Source: Ophiosphaerella korrae (taxonomy: Eukaryota > Ascomycota > Dothideomycetes > Pleosporales > Phaeosphaeriaceae). Taken from it: DNA of 51,927 nt. Of the stretch, positions 34,561-47,609 are shown piece by piece. The stretch spans positions 1 through 51,927 of the forward strand of contig JALNQF010000293.1 of assembly GCA_028456385.1 (NCBI GenBank), in the 5' to 3' direction. The number at the start of each line of letters is the position of its first letter. Position 1 is the stretch's first letter. The notes under the pieces are model-generated. The model was not told where the DNA came from. It ran no database searches and worked only from the letters and a program-made list of their open reading frames with translations. The translations under genes were made by a program, and so were the position numbers.

Positions 34561-37500
34561 TTAGTATAAGAGGTATAGAGTATACCTAGCTAATAATATA
34601 TAGCTACAATAGCTAAATAACAATAGATATAGAAGAATAAAATAAAGAATAGAAGTTCGTTTAGAAATACTTACTAGTTATAAGTATAGAGGAAGCGTAC
34701 AAAGACTAGAAAGAACGTAATCCTAAAGAAATAAAGTTTATACTATTTTAAGAATAGATAAAGTAATATATAGTTATAGTAAGAAGAATACCTATATAAA
34801 GAGAGTAGTAACACTTTGTAAGAAAAACGCAATAGATTAACAAAGCCTATACACCTAGAGTACTAGTAGTATACTATATCTTAATAATAGACACGCCTAG
34901 TAGAAGCAAATACTAAGAAGGGGACAATAAGATAATAGATCTAAAATATCTAGCACACTTTAAAGCATTATAGATATTATAACTAGACAAGAATTGTATT
35001 ATATATAGAAACCCTAAAGTAAGCTATAACGTATAGCCTATAAGAAGAAGAGGCTATAACTACACAAGAGTAATTATAGTAGAAAATATCTAAGGATAGG
35101 AAGTAATTATAGAAGATAGATACTTAGTAATAAGACCTAGTCTAAAACTATCTAAGAAACGCGTCTAAAGAGGACTATAGTACAAATGTATATATAATAA
35201 ATATCTAAAATACAAAGAATATAAACTTAAAGTAGGCCTATAGCCTTAGAAGAATAGATAATTTATAAAGTTACCTAAGCAAGAATAGCTAGAAGGTATA
35301 AGAGGCCTATATATTATAAAAATAGGTATATACTAAAGAAAGAAAGTATAATTAATAATTAATAGTAGAGCTACAAAGAACTTTATATTAAAGAAGTTTA
35401 TAGAAGTATAAGGAATAAAATATACAATAAAGAAATACCCTTAACAACTAAGTATAATTAAAGGAAAACTATTCTAGGAACTAATATAGTTCAAGATAGC
35501 ACCTTTAACACTAAGGTTAGAAGGACTAGAAATTAAAAACATAGTTATAGATATAACGACAATTAATAACAAACAAGATATAATACTAGGAATACTATAG
35601 TTATAAATAACTAACCTATATATTAATTAGAGGATAGGAAAGATTAATTACTATAAAATAGATATATTAAAGGTACACAAGAATACCTACAAAGGAGAAT
35701 TCCTAGAGGAATATAAGAAATAAGAAGAATAGCTTATAGAGCTAAAAGACTATCTTCTAGAATATTAACTATAGGACTTAGTAATAGAAATAGAAGAAAG
35801 AAAAGACGTAGGATAGAGCCTAGTCTACTAAAAAATAGAAGAAGAGTTAAAAATTAAACAAGTATTTATTTAAAACGCAATAAAAAAGGGATAGATAAGA
35901 GAATCTAAGTCCTTAGTAGTATATAGACTTATCTTTATAGATAAGAAAGAGACAAATAATAAAAGACTTTACGTAGACTTTAGAAAAACTAACGTAGTTA
36001 TAAGTAAGAACTAATATCTATTACTACAGATTAACGCAATACAAGATAAATTACGAAAAGTAATAATCTTTACAAAGTTAGATATCTAGAATGCCTACTA
36101 CTAAATTAGAATTAAAGAAGGTAATAAATAGAAAATAGTATTTAGAATACAATAGAGACTATATAAATACTTAGTTATACTATTTAGCTTAATAAACGCA
36201 CTAGCGGCATTCTAAGAAAGGATTAATATAGTACTAAGAAAGTACTTAGATATATTTACATTTATATACTTAGACGATATCCTTATATTCTTAGAAATAA
36301 AAGAAGAACACGTATAATACGTATATAAAGTGCTAGAAAAACTAGTAGAAGCTAAAATATTTCTTAAAATAAGAAAATACGAGTTCTATACAAAAGAAAT
36401 AGATTTCCTAGAATTTATTATAGAACTAGGAAAGATTAAGATTAATCTAGAAAAGATTAAGTTAATTAACGAATAGCTAACACTAAGAAACCTAAAAGAG
36501 GTACAATAATTCTATAGGCTAGCTAACTTTTATAGAAAGTTAATAGTAAGATAGTCTAAAGATATAGAACCTATTACAAACTTTATAAAAAAAGATATAC
36601 TATTTAAATAGATAAAGGAATGCAACGAGGCATTTAAAAAGATTAAGAAGAAGTTTATAGAAAACCTAGTTTTTAGAATATATAACCTAGACCTACTAGT
36701 AATAGTAAAAATAGATGCATCTAACTTAGTCTATAGAATAGTACTAATACAAGAAGACCTAGAAACTAAAAAAGAATATTTAGTTAAATACTTCTCTAAG
36801 AAAATAAAAACAGTAGAACTTAACTACTTAATCTACAATAAAGAGATACTAGTAATCTATAAAGCATTTAAGTAATAGAGAGTATACTTATAAAGAGTAA
36901 AGCATTAGACAAAGATCTATATAGACTACAAGAATCTTATAGGATTTATAACAAATAAAGAATTATTACAACGCTATACAAGATAGTAGGAATACTTATT
37001 AACGTTTAATATAGAAATTATATATATAAAAGAGAAAGACAATTAGTTTATAGACGCCTTTAGTAGAAGACTAGACTTATAAGAAGAAGTAAGCGCTACT
37101 AGTATAGTTCTAGTTAAGAACAAAGAAAGATACTTAGTCCTAAACACACCTAAGATAGCTGCAACACTTAAAAGAACAAGTAGCGAGCTAGATAAATAGA
37201 TTTAGAAAACAACGCAAGAAGTATCTAAAGAAATAGAAAAACTAGAAATCTAAGAAGGATTTATATAGGCCTATAGAAGAATATATATTCTAAGGAAGAT
37301 TTAGAGAGAATTTATACGATAATTCTATAAATTACTAGTACATAGTTACTAAGGAATTAAGAAAACATTAGATAGATTACTACAAGACTACTATATTCTA
37401 AAAGCAAGATAACTAGTAATAGAAGTACTACAAGACTATATAGAGTACTATAGGAACAAATATAGTAGATACGCACTATATAGAATATTATAACTAGTAG

Positions 37501-38460
37501 AAATACTAAAATAACTATAAGGAGTTATTACAATAGACTTTATTACAAAGTTACTAAAGTCTAAAGACCTAATATTAGGAGTTAAATATAATAGAATCCT
37601 AATAATAGTAGATAAACTTACAAAGTATTTATACTTTAGACTATATAAAGAGAAAAGTAAGATAGAGGTTACTATACACTAGGTTCTAGGAACTATAATT
37701 AGTTAATATAGACTACTAGATAAGATTATTATAGATAGAGATGTACGATTTATATTAAAACTATAGGGAATAATAATAGCGCAATTAGGAATACAATACG
37801 TAATATCTATAGTATATTATCTACAAATAGATAGATAGTTAGAACAAATAAATTAGATAGTAGAATAATACTTAAGATGCTACCTTAACTACAACTAAAA
37901 CAATTAGGTATAGTTTCTACCTATAGCATAGTTAGCATACAATAGCATAAAGAACGTAGTAATAAGAGTATTACTCTTCTTTGTAAACTACGGATTTAAG
38001 CCTAACGTATACTAGATACTAAGAGAATAAATATCTTAGTCCTTAAGAGGAGAAAACTTTATAAACAGACTTAAAGACATATATAATTAACTAAGACAAG
38101 ATGTAGAATTCTTATATAATTAGATAGTAAAGTACTATAATAAAAAATATAAAAAAAGACCTTAATTTAGAGAGAGAGAAAAAGTATAGTTAGTATAAAA
38201 GAATATTAAAAGTAAGCAACTAAGTTTAAAACTAGACTACGTTAAGATAAGACTATACAAAGTAGAGAAAGAAGTTACACTAGTTATATTTAAACTAAAG
38301 CTACTAAATAAAATAAGGATATACCTAACATTCTATATAGCTCTACTAGAATAGGTACTATAAGAAGTAGAACTACTAGTGTACAAAGTAAACACGTATA
38401 GAGAACAAGAAGAATAGGAAGTTAAAGAAATCCTATAATACTAATTCTATAATAGAAGAA
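34561..38460 (+). pseudogene. A-6 degenerate pol: protease, RT, RNase H, integrase, chromodomain
   Basis: The protease area is about 35340-35620. Reverse transcriptase begins with RLIFIDKKE near 35925, has LYVDFRKTN near 35970 and the catalytic YLDD at 36267-36278 followed by ILIF. RNase H follows at about 36690-37080 (a KIDAS block near 36710). The integrase runs from the zinc domain at about 37285. Core segments are ITIDFITKLLKS near 37527 (first Asp), IIIDRDVRF near 37725 (second Asp) and EQINQIVEQYL-type sequence near 37840 (Glu). The chromodomain at about 38400-38580 reads EVKEIL...YYLVEQIGIDK. Most of pol stays in one frame, and stops fall at former Gln and Trp codons. It would have copied and inserted the element. 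It is the most complete pol in the window. Confidence 0.9.
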
Positions 38461-39223
38461 ACTATTATTTAGTAGAATAGATAGGTATAGATAAAAAAAG
38501 ACAACTATAGGAAAAAATATAGAAACTAGAGGATAATCTTAATTACCCTAAGAAACTAGAGGACTTCTAAAGTTAAAACCCCCTAGAGCGCCTTATAGTA
38601 AATTAAGAAAATTAGTATTACTAGCGCTAAATAGAGAGGCGTTAAGAACGCCTAATATAGTAGGAGCTAGTATAGCCTAGACTATATCCTTAAGGTCTAT
38701 CTTAGCCTCTAAGGCACAAGACTATTTAGACAATTTAGTATTATTATGCGCCTTTATCTTACAAAGACGCTTAATACAAGAATAAAGATCTACTAGCTTA
38801 TAAAGAGTTAGCTTACGCTTAGCTTTAGCCTCTACAAGCTATAACAATAGTATCTCTTAAGCCTAGTTAATAGCTTACCCTATATAATTTAGTAAAAAGA
38901 GACTATATAGAAATTAAACACTTATACTCTATAAGAGAAATACTAGATAGTATATACTTATATTAAATATTAGCTAAGATATACTTGTTATAGTATTTAC
39001 TATCCTTTAAAGATATAAGACAAGTAAGCTTTAATTAAGTATAATAGGCGTAAGAAAATATTTTAACTCTATTACGAGTAACACAAGTAATAAGAAAAAG
39101 CTTATTACAATTAGAACGCAAAGATATAAAGAATAATAAAGAACTAGAGATAAACAAAGAAACTAGACTAATAACCTTAGGCCTAGGATAGAGAAACAAG
39201 AACCTATCTAAAGAGGGGAATAG
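38461..39223 (+). other. A-6 end of chromodomain, 3' UTR and polypurine tract
   Basis: The last chromodomain residues run to about 38580. Then about 0.64 kb of untranslated sequence follows, conserved in A-3 (12700-13117) and, inverted, in A-4, A-5 and A-7. It includes the GCGTTAAGAACGCCTAATAT motif near 38639. The polypurine tract AAGAGGGGAA lies at 39211-39220, three bases before the 3' LTR. It would prime plus-strand DNA synthesis. No separate gene is apparent. Confidence 0.8.
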
Positions 39224-39719
39224 TATTATAGCTATAATAAGAGAAAACTAATTTAAGCTAATTAGCCCTACTATAGATAATAACAACATATATAATCTAT
39301 AGGAGAATAAGCTAGACTAAGAAGCTAACTATAATAAGGATACGTAATAAATTCGCAATTTACGATCTTAGTAAATATAAAGTATAAAGCTAAGTACGTA
39401 ATAAATTCGTAATTCGCGATTTTAGTAAATACAAAGTATAAAGCTAAGTACGTAATAAATTTGTAATTTGCGATCTTAGTAAATACAAAGTATAAAGCTA
39501 GCTAAGAGGTATAAGTATATAGTTAGTAGAATACACATTATTAGGATAGTATTAGTAATTTAATCCTTTAACTACAGAACGCTAATACAAGATAGTTGCA
39601 AAATATCTTCTATTATTTATAGTTATTACAAGATTACTACTTAAGCTTTTACTATTAACTTACAATCTACTAACACTCTTTAGGTACTAGAAAGTTAACC
39701 CTAGTAATACTCTATTACA
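39224..39719 (+). repeat. A-6 3' LTR (496 bp)
   Basis: It starts TATTATAGCTATAATAAGAG and ends CTCTATTACA. The length equals the 5' LTR with no indel seen. The differences I checked are all C/T or G/A, mostly with A or T in this copy, but some go the other way (within the second 54-bp unit). Both LTRs were therefore mutated independently. The 54-bp units are at 39342-39395, 39396-39449 and 39450-39503. Confidence 0.95.
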
Positions 39720-39724
39720 GCTCT

Positions 39725-41312
39725 CTAAACTACTTACTAAATAGAAAAATCTCTATATATATAAATATAAAAAGCTCTTTAAGTATATAGCTTAAAAAAA
39801 GATTAATACTTTTAATTTAGTTAGAATATAAGAAGAAATTAATAGATTTCTAATAAAAGAATATTTACTACTACTTATATAGATATTTATATATAAGTTT
39901 AATAAAAGTAGCTACTTTAAGTAGTATAAAGCTAAGATTTATATTAAAAGTAATTTATAAATAATTAATATATATAGCTATATTAGTATTATACTTATTT
40001 AGGTTAGTAATATCTATTATAGCTAAATTTAATCTAGAGATTATATAATATAATATAGTTAGTACTTTTATATATACTTATAAAGATAACTAACTTAAAG
40101 TACTTTATAAGCTACTAAATAGATATAAATTAAAAAGAAAATATATAAAGCTTAAATAAGTACTATAAAAATTAAAAGATTTACTTTTATTATACTATAA
40201 AAAGTTCTTAAGAATTATAAAAATATAAGAGCTTATATTATTAAAAGAAAAGCTTATATTATTATAGGAAGAGCTATACTTATTTTTTAGTAAAAATTAA
40301 AAGATTATATTACTTTTCTATATAGATAATATATTATAGATCTACTATAAAAGCTATAAGAAAATTACTTAAGATTTAATAAGTAAGATTACTTTCGCTT
40401 AGAAAATTAAATCTAAAGAAATAGTAAAATAGTTCTTAAATATAAAAGTAATAAGAGATAGAGAAAAGAGAATTATTATACTTATATATAATAAATATAT
40501 TAATAAAATTACTAAGAAGTTTAAGCTTATAAATATAAAGATTTTTTTAGAAATACTACTTTTAAGAAAAAAGCTAAAAAGGTACTAAAGTAAAGCTTTA
40601 AAATAAGAAATTAAATAATATTAAAAATATATTAAATTAATACTTTATATAGTAATTATACTACGCCTAGATAGAGTATTTATAGTATTATAGCTATCTC
40701 TATTTTTTATAAACTTATACTTAGAGTATTTTAAAGCTATAAAATAAGTAATTATATACTTATATTATATAAGATATTAAGGAATATAATATAGTAAGTA
40801 TAAAAAAGTAGAACTTATAATCTAAAGAAATATATCCTTTATAGATAATAGTAAAATAAGAAGATTTATATATAAATATATAATTAAACTCTTTAGTAAA
40901 GTAATTATATAGAAATTAGTAAGATAGTTAATAGTAATAATATTAACTATAGAAGCTAAGCTAATAGCTTTTAAGTATATAAGTAAAGAAATAATAGCTT
41001 TAAAATAATTCTTTAATAAACTTACTTTTAAACTTAGAGCTACTTAGAAAATATATTATAATAATTAATAGAGAATTAAATTAGAAATAAGTAAAAATAA
41101 AAAGATTATAACTTAATTATACTATATTAATATATTAAATATATAGCTTTAGTAAAAGTATATAAAAAAATATTTTAAAATAATTTAGTTTTTTATAAAT
41201 AAGATACTAGTTAATAGTTTTATAAAAAATCTAATAAAATAGTAATTTAAAATATTTATAAGCTAGCTTAATTTAAAAGATATATAAGCTAGATTTAGTT
41301 AAAAAGAAATAA
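39725..41312 (+). pseudogene. copia-E reverse transcriptase and RNase H (right part, after A-6)
   Basis: The frame resumes the integrase-RT linker at 39725. RT motifs follow: an AAKFNLE-like block near 40025, YKLKRKYIKL near 40125 and the catalytic box Y-I-D-N at 40319-40330 (YVDD with G-to-A loss of the last Asp). RNase H begins near 40640 with VIILRLDRVF (the copia ITRPD-AF segment). It contains IEAKLIAFKYISKEIIALK near 40950-41010 and Y--N near 41060 (catalytic Asp lost). It ends FKIFISQLNLKDI near 41280. It encoded the enzymes that make and trim element cDNA. The relic is saturated with TAA and TAG but domain order is complete. Confidence 0.87.
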
Positions 41313-43560
41313 GTTATTTAATTATAAAATATAATAATTATAAGTTAAAATACTTTTAATTCTAATATCTAACTTAAAAAGAGTATACTTAACTTATAAA
41401 ACCTTAGGTATTATACTTACTAACTACTTAATTACTTAAAAGAGTATACTACTAAATATAAAAATTACTTTATATTCTTTTATATAGTATAACTTTTAGT
41501 TATAAAAGATATAAAGTTAAAATCTTTAAAATTAAAAGATTTACTAATATTAGTTTAATTTTAAAAAAAGAAGTTTTTTTAGTACTTAACTTATACTTAT
41601 TAGTAGGTAATAAAGACTTTTAAATAATAAACTAGAAAAAATAAATAATTAATTTAATAGTCTTTAAAAGAGCTATAAAAATTTTATAATATTTTTTAGT
41701 AGTAGTAAGTACTTTCTTTTTTTTAGAAAAATAATCTATAATAATTATAGTAGTATATAATAACTACTCTAAAATAATATAGTAGCTATAACTAAAAGTA
41801 TACATCTAGTAGTAATTACTAGGATTAGTATTATTAAAATACTTACTAAAGCTCTTATTAGCTACTATACTCTTAATATACTAATAGTAAGTATTTATAT
41901 ACTAAATACTAAGATCTTTATAAGAATAAGTTATAGAAGTAAGATTACTATCTAATCTATTAATATTATTATTAGAATATTTACTATAATTAATTATAGC
42001 TTAAAAGTTAGTAGTATAGTATAAAGTAATAAAAGTAGTATTAGCTTTAACTTTTAACTTTCTAATAGTCTTATAAGTATATATTCTAAAAACTATTTTT
42101 AACTCTTTTACTTTTACTAAAAGTACTTTAGTACTAATTAAACTTTTTAACTCTACTATATTAGCTATATTCTTTATTATAAGACTAAGAAAACTTTATA
42201 TCTAAGCTTAAGTTAAACTATTAGAATTTTAAAGAATAAAAGTAAAAGTTTTACTTACTAATCTACTTATAAAACTATATAGTAATCTAGTAAATATAAT
42301 ATACTATTACTTATATAAAGTAATTCTATCTAGTAATTACTTATAAAGTACTTAATCTTATTTAAACTAATTAAATAGGAAGTAATTATACTAGTTTATA
42401 GAAATAGTACTATACTTATTAGTATACTTAGTAAATAGATTTTTAATAGTATACTAATACTTATTAATAAAAAATCTTAGAATTAAAGTAGTAATAAGAA
42501 TAAAAGTACTAGTAACTAATAATTACTTAGAAGTTATAATCCTAGGCGCTATAGTTATAATCTTAAGTATTACTAAAGTAGTTTTTAGAGTACTATAAAA
42601 AGCCTAAAGTATTTTAATCTAAAGAGATAAAATAGTACTAAACTTTAAAAGAGCTAAAAGATTTATATAAGTATATACTTTTTTTAGAAAATAGTTAGCT
42701 TAAAAAATAATCTTAGGTAATAAAAGCTCTTACTAAGAATATAAATAAGATTTATATTAAAATTATAGTAATAAGTATAAAGTACTTTATAAGTACTAAT
42801 ATAATATCTAAATTTTTTATTATAAGTTTTATATATCTAATTAGAAGCTTTATAAAATTTATTTATAAAGTAATAACTAATTAGAAATAAAATAATATAC
42901 TTATTAAGTATAAAAAAATCTTTTAGAATAATCTTTATAGAATCTTTAATTACTTTTTTACTAAACGTACTAAGAATAAAATTACTTTTTTTAACTTTAT
43001 TATAATTATTAGCTAATAGCTTAGATATAGACTCTAAATTACTATTATTACTTCTATTACTTTAAGCTTACTTAATACTTAATTTCTTAGCTAAATAAGT
43101 ACTTTTAGCGTACTTATAGTTAGTAATATTAGTTAAGTATATAGAGTTAATATTTCTAAAGTTCTATAATTAGTTAGTTAGTATATAATTATAAAGTAAG
43201 TATAAAAAACTATATTAACTTAAGAAGTTAAATATATATAGCTATTTTATAAGTAAAAAGTAGTATAAGTACTATAAAAGTAAAGCTACTTTACTAAAAT
43301 TAATTAAGTATATATATATATAAATATAAGCCTTTTTACTTAATAAAATTATATAACTACTAGATATAAGATTTTTTAAATTATAAGTAAACTATAATTA
43401 TAGCTTACTTAGAAAGTATATTATAAGAAATTAATATTCTTTATAAGAAATTAATAATTATTAGTATAGTATAAAGCTCTTTAACTATAGCTAAGATTAA
43501 ATAAATATAAAACTTAAATAGAATTAAAAGAACTAAAAGATTTAGTAATTTACTTATTTA
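41313..43560 (-). pseudogene. Region downstream of copia-E RNase H, coding-like on the minus strand
   Basis: 41313-42450 is the inverted counterpart of 17978-19084. The same antisense coding-like frame with clustered former-Cys positions lies at about 41900-42200. From 42450 to 43560 the sequence has no second copy in the window, because the other copia-E copy is broken there by a Fot1-like insertion. The minus strand of 42900-43100 also reads fairly openly (Ser, Asn and Lys-rich), but I recognise no family. A 3' LTR is expected somewhere here and I cannot place it. It is heavily RIPped and non-functional. Confidence 0.4.
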
Positions 43561-46328
43561 CTTTTATTAAAGTACTTATTTTCTTTTTTTATATTAAACT
43601 ATTTTTTATTATAAGTATAAGTATACTAAAAACTTATTCTTACTACTTCTTATACTTTAGCTTATTAATTAAAGTATTTTATAATATACTACTAAAGTAC
43701 TAAAACTATTTTATATAAATTCTATTAAAAGTCTAGTTTCTTTAACTAATATTTCTTAAGAATACTAATAAATCTTTTAAAATCTATACTATATACTATA
43801 TATATAAAGCTTTAGCTTTATACTAAATACTTTTTAAATTATAAGTATACTTTATATATAAAAGTAATAATACTTAGTTATTTTACTAGTAATTAATATA
43901 TATTCTTAAGTATGTTTTTAATTTTTAGTTTTTCTTTATTATTTACCTATTAATTTATAAGTAAAAAGCTATACTTAATTAATAATTATATTTAAAGCAA
44001 TTGTATATATTAGACTAGAATTAACTTATAAAAATAGACTTTTTATTTAATAGTAAGATATCTAAAAGTCTTTACTTTAAAAAGTTTTAATTTTTTAGTA
44101 TATTAGCTACTTTTTATACTATAATTATTTTATTTATAAAAAAGTATTAGATATACTTTATAAATTAGTCTATAAGTACTAGAATTAAGTTAAACTTATT
44201 CTCTTTAATATTTTTTAAAACTAGTAAGTTTATTATAAAGTTTAATAAAAAGTAATACTAGACAATTATAAGTATTAGTAATATTACTAGTATTCTCTAG
44301 GGTTTATACTTTTAAATCTTATTTAGTTAAAATATAAAGTACTTTTTAATATAGTTATAAATTTTTAAGAGAAAATATAAATAATAATACTTATACTTTA
44401 GTAAGTTTATAGTCTTATTAGTTTTATAGTAGCTACTTATTAAATTATTATAGTTTTTTTATAAAAATTTTTAGTAAAAAAATATATTATTAAAAATTTC
44501 TACTTTTTTACTTTTATATAAAATACTACTAGAGTTTAACTTTTAGTTATAGTTACTTTTTTTTACTTTATTTACTTTTTAGAAGCTCTTTACTATATAT
44601 ATAAGATAAGCTATATTTTTTTTTATACTTAATAGATAAACTTTATAAAGTATTCTAGAATTTCTAAAGTTTATATATTTTTATTTTATATTACTTTATA
44701 TATAAAACTATTTATAAAAAAAATACTATATATTATAGCTTTTATAAGCTTTTTTATAGCTTTATATATTTACTTAGCTTTATATATAATACTTTTTACT
44801 TTATTACTATTAATAGTAGTAAAAAAAGATATACTTAATAGTAATATATTACTAAGTTCTAAAATCTAATTTAAAAATTCTATTTTAAGTATATTAGCTT
44901 TTTTAAAAGTTTTATAAGTTTTTATAAAGTTTCTTTTAAAGTAATTATATTTTAATACTTTTTAAAAATAATTATTTAAAGCTCTAGGATTTAGAATAGC
45001 TTAGATCTAAAGCTATTATTATAGTATTAGTAATATTATATTATATAATACGTACTACTCTTTAATAAAAATACTTTTTATATAATTAAGCTACTTTAAA
45101 AGCTCATTTACTAAGTTTATTTATCTTAGTTTATATTTAACTTTAAAATTAAACTTTATTAGCTTTTTTACTTAGTAAGCTTACTTAAAAAAAAGTTTTT
45201 TAGTTCTTATAAAGTACTATAAGTTATTATAATTAAAAAATATCTAGATTATTAATAAAGTTTATTTAAGATAGAATTACTATATTTTAAATAATTTAAC
45301 TATAATACTTAATTCTTTATTATATATATACTATTTTAAAAAAAAGTTCTAAAAACTTTTTACTTTAAAATACTACTACTTTTTAATAATAATTAGTTAC
45401 TAGCTCTATTATCTAAAGCTAAAGAAAAATAACTTCTCTAGTAAACATTAATATATTTATTACAAATATAAAGTTTTTTATTAAGTTAAACTACTATAAA
45501 ACTAAAAGTTATAAGTTTTTTTTTATTTAAAAAAATACTAATTAAATATTATTTAGCTAGCTTTATAGTTTATACTAGTAAGTAAAACTTTTTATTTATA
45601 TATTACTTTAGTTTACTTACTTTTAAAATCTTTTTAAGTTAGTAGTAAAGCTTATATAGTAGTTATATAAGTTACTAAAAACTTAATTATTTTAAAGTAT
45701 TTATATATAAACTTTCTATAAAAGTTAGTAAACTTTAAAAAGATCTAGATATCTTTATAACGATTTAGTTTAAGCTACTTTTTAATTGTTTTTACTTTTA
45801 CTAAGTTTATTACTACTTTTATTAAAATAATAATATAGTTTAAAAACTTAACTAATTTAGTATTAAAAGTATATTTACTTACTTTATAGTAAAGTCTTTA
45901 TTTAATAGGTTTATTTAGTACATTTTTAATATAAGTTATATAATTTTTTTCTTTTTAGAGTATTTAAAGATATTATCTAAGAAAATAATATAAATATAGT
46001 TTACTAGCTTTTTTAGAGTATAGTAAATATATAACTAAAAAGTTACTAGTATATTTACTAAACTATATAGTATAATAAAATATTTAATATAACTATATTT
46101 TATTTTAAATATTATTTTTTACTTATTACTTTTTTTCATATATAGCTTATAATAGGTATTATAAAAGTTAAGTTTTAAAAAAAACTACTTTAAATAGTTA
46201 ATTTAATATTTTATATATTAAAGATATAATATATATATTTTTAATTACTATTTTATTAACACTTTTATAATTTATATAAAAATAAAAAGTACTATTTAAC
46301 TTTAAAATAAAGAGAATTAGAGTACTTA
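43561..46328 (-). pseudogene. gypsy-D degenerate pol: RT, RNase H, integrase, chromodomain side
   Basis: On the minus strand from the right: LILFILKLNST-FYIDYKSVNKI near 46230-46310 (RT block A). Next comes a catalytic box F-L-D-N at 45972-45983 (YLDD with G-to-A). Then KVKTIKK-LKLNRYKDIQIFLKFTNFYRKF near 45680-45780, the RT thumb/connection signature of Ty3/gypsy. RNase H occupies about 45000-45500. The integrase core is at about 43860-44300, with INYQ--Y and a degraded S-AFHPQTDGQTER region near 43990. The chromodomain side runs to about 43560. It is a third gypsy lineage, similar to gypsy-B in RT but distinct. Interrupted at 46328 by a solo gypsy-A LTR. Confidence 0.83.
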
Positions 46329-46732
46329 TATTATAGATATAATAAGAGAAAGTAAGATAGAACTAATTCGTTTAAATTTAAGTACTAATAAAGTATAGAA
46401 TAATTAAAGTAATAACTTAGATTAAAAAATAAACTATTACTAAGAAACCTAATATAAAGTAATCTCTAAGTATATATAATAGATTAAAGTAATCTATAAA
46501 AGCGTATAATAAATTAGTAGAAGTATATAGTTAGTAGTAATATATATTATTAGGATAATATTAGTAATTAAATTACTAACTACAAGTAATAATATTAAAA
46601 TATCGAAAGAATTATTCTATTACTTAAAAAGCCTATTACTTAATTACTATATAAGCTTTTATTATTAACTTTTAATCTACTAATACTTATAAATATAGTT
46701 ACTTATAGTTAATAATAAGTAACCCTATTATA
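46329..46732 (+). mobile_element. Solo gypsy-A LTR inserted in gypsy-D (TSD ACTTA)
   Basis: This 404-bp LTR starts TATTATAGATATAATAAGAG and ends ACCCTATTATA. It is flanked by ACTTA at 46324-46328 and 46733-46737. Removing the LTR and one ACTTA restores a continuous gypsy-D RT frame across the site on the minus strand (..KFLVSTLILFILKLN). It contains TAATCTAT/ATAGATTA units near 46455-46500. Confidence 0.92.
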
Positions 46733-46737
46733 ACTTA

Positions 46738-47609
46738 CTAGAAACTTACTTAAGTAAATCTAACTTTTCTTTTATACTATCCTAAAGTATTTTTAAAATA
46801 TATATAATTTTTAGTAAAATAAGTTATGTATTAAAATATTTATAGTCTTTTTATACTTTTAATTTTTATAGTATAATTATATTCTTTATAAAAAGTAAGT
46901 AATTTTATCTAATTTTTACTAAATATATACTACTTATAGTATAGCTCTTTTAAAATATATTATCTATAAACTAGTAACTTCTTAAGCTATAATTAGAAAA
47001 AGTTTAAGCTTTTTTTACGAGTAGTTTTAACTATTTAAGATATTTATAATATATACTTACTACTACTTTATATATATATATATATATATTTAGTTACTAT
47101 ATTAGTAATAGTATATCTTTAATTTAATATTATTTATAGTATTTTTTAGCTAAGGTAATCTTTATTTATAGTACTAAGTAGTATCTATTATAGTATTTTT
47201 ACTAAGTTTTTTTTATACTAATAGTTTACTAAGCTTTTATAAAAGTAGCTAAGTAGTAATCTAGTAAATATTTTAAGTAACTATATATTTTTATTTTTTA
47301 ATTAGTACTATATAAGTAAGCCTATTAAAATAAAAGATATATACTAATTTTCTTAGTATAATATTATTAAATAGCTTTTTAGTAGTTATTAAAGTTATTT
47401 TTTTATTTATTAACTTTTTTAGCTACTATTAGAAAGTACTTAATAGAAATCTAATTTATAAGTTAGCTTCTTTTAGCTCTAACTACTTAAAAATAAAGTT
47501 ATAATATAATAAGCTACTTAGTTATTAACTACTAAGCGCTTAATTAAAGAGAGTATAGAAGATAGAAAGGTAATAACTAAAGTATATATAGTAATCGAGT
47601 AATAACTTA
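46738..47609 (-). pseudogene. gypsy-D: RT N-terminus and upstream protease/gag side, truncated
   Basis: This continues the gypsy-D pol frame upstream of the solo LTR. The first ~80 bases complete the segment before RT block A. Farther right should come the RT N-terminal arm and the protease. The sequence to 47609 is coding-like in composition but I cannot mark the protease DSG site. From about 47480 the composition changes (AAGCGCTTAATTAAAG), which may be another insertion or flank. It ends at the LTR of A-7 (47610), so gag and the 5' LTR of gypsy-D are missing. Confidence 0.55.

Larger units (their letters stand above)
32584..39719 (+). mobile_element. A-6: full-length gypsy-A element (7136 bp) with TSD GCTCT
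   Basis: Two 496-bp LTRs bracket 6144 bp of internal sequence in the order gag, protease, reverse transcriptase, RNase H, integrase, chromodomain, 3' UTR, polypurine tract. The 5-bp duplication GCTCT lies at 32579-32583 and 39720-39724. The host on both sides is one copia-E copy. It is the best preserved element here: CA, TG, ACG and GGG are still common, especially in the 5' LTR, and the RT box reads YLDD. It is nevertheless dead through many RIP stops. I could not identify a primer-binding site: the bases after the 5' LTR (CCTTGCTAATTTAG) do not begin TGG. Confidence 0.95.

Noticed and set aside
34561..38460. In-frame TAA/TAG at Gln positions as a sign of a reassigned genetic code
   Set aside because: The same sites in other copies vary, Trp codons are hit too, and missense G-to-A changes (Asp to Asn, Cys to Tyr) occur in parallel. 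RIP explains all of it.
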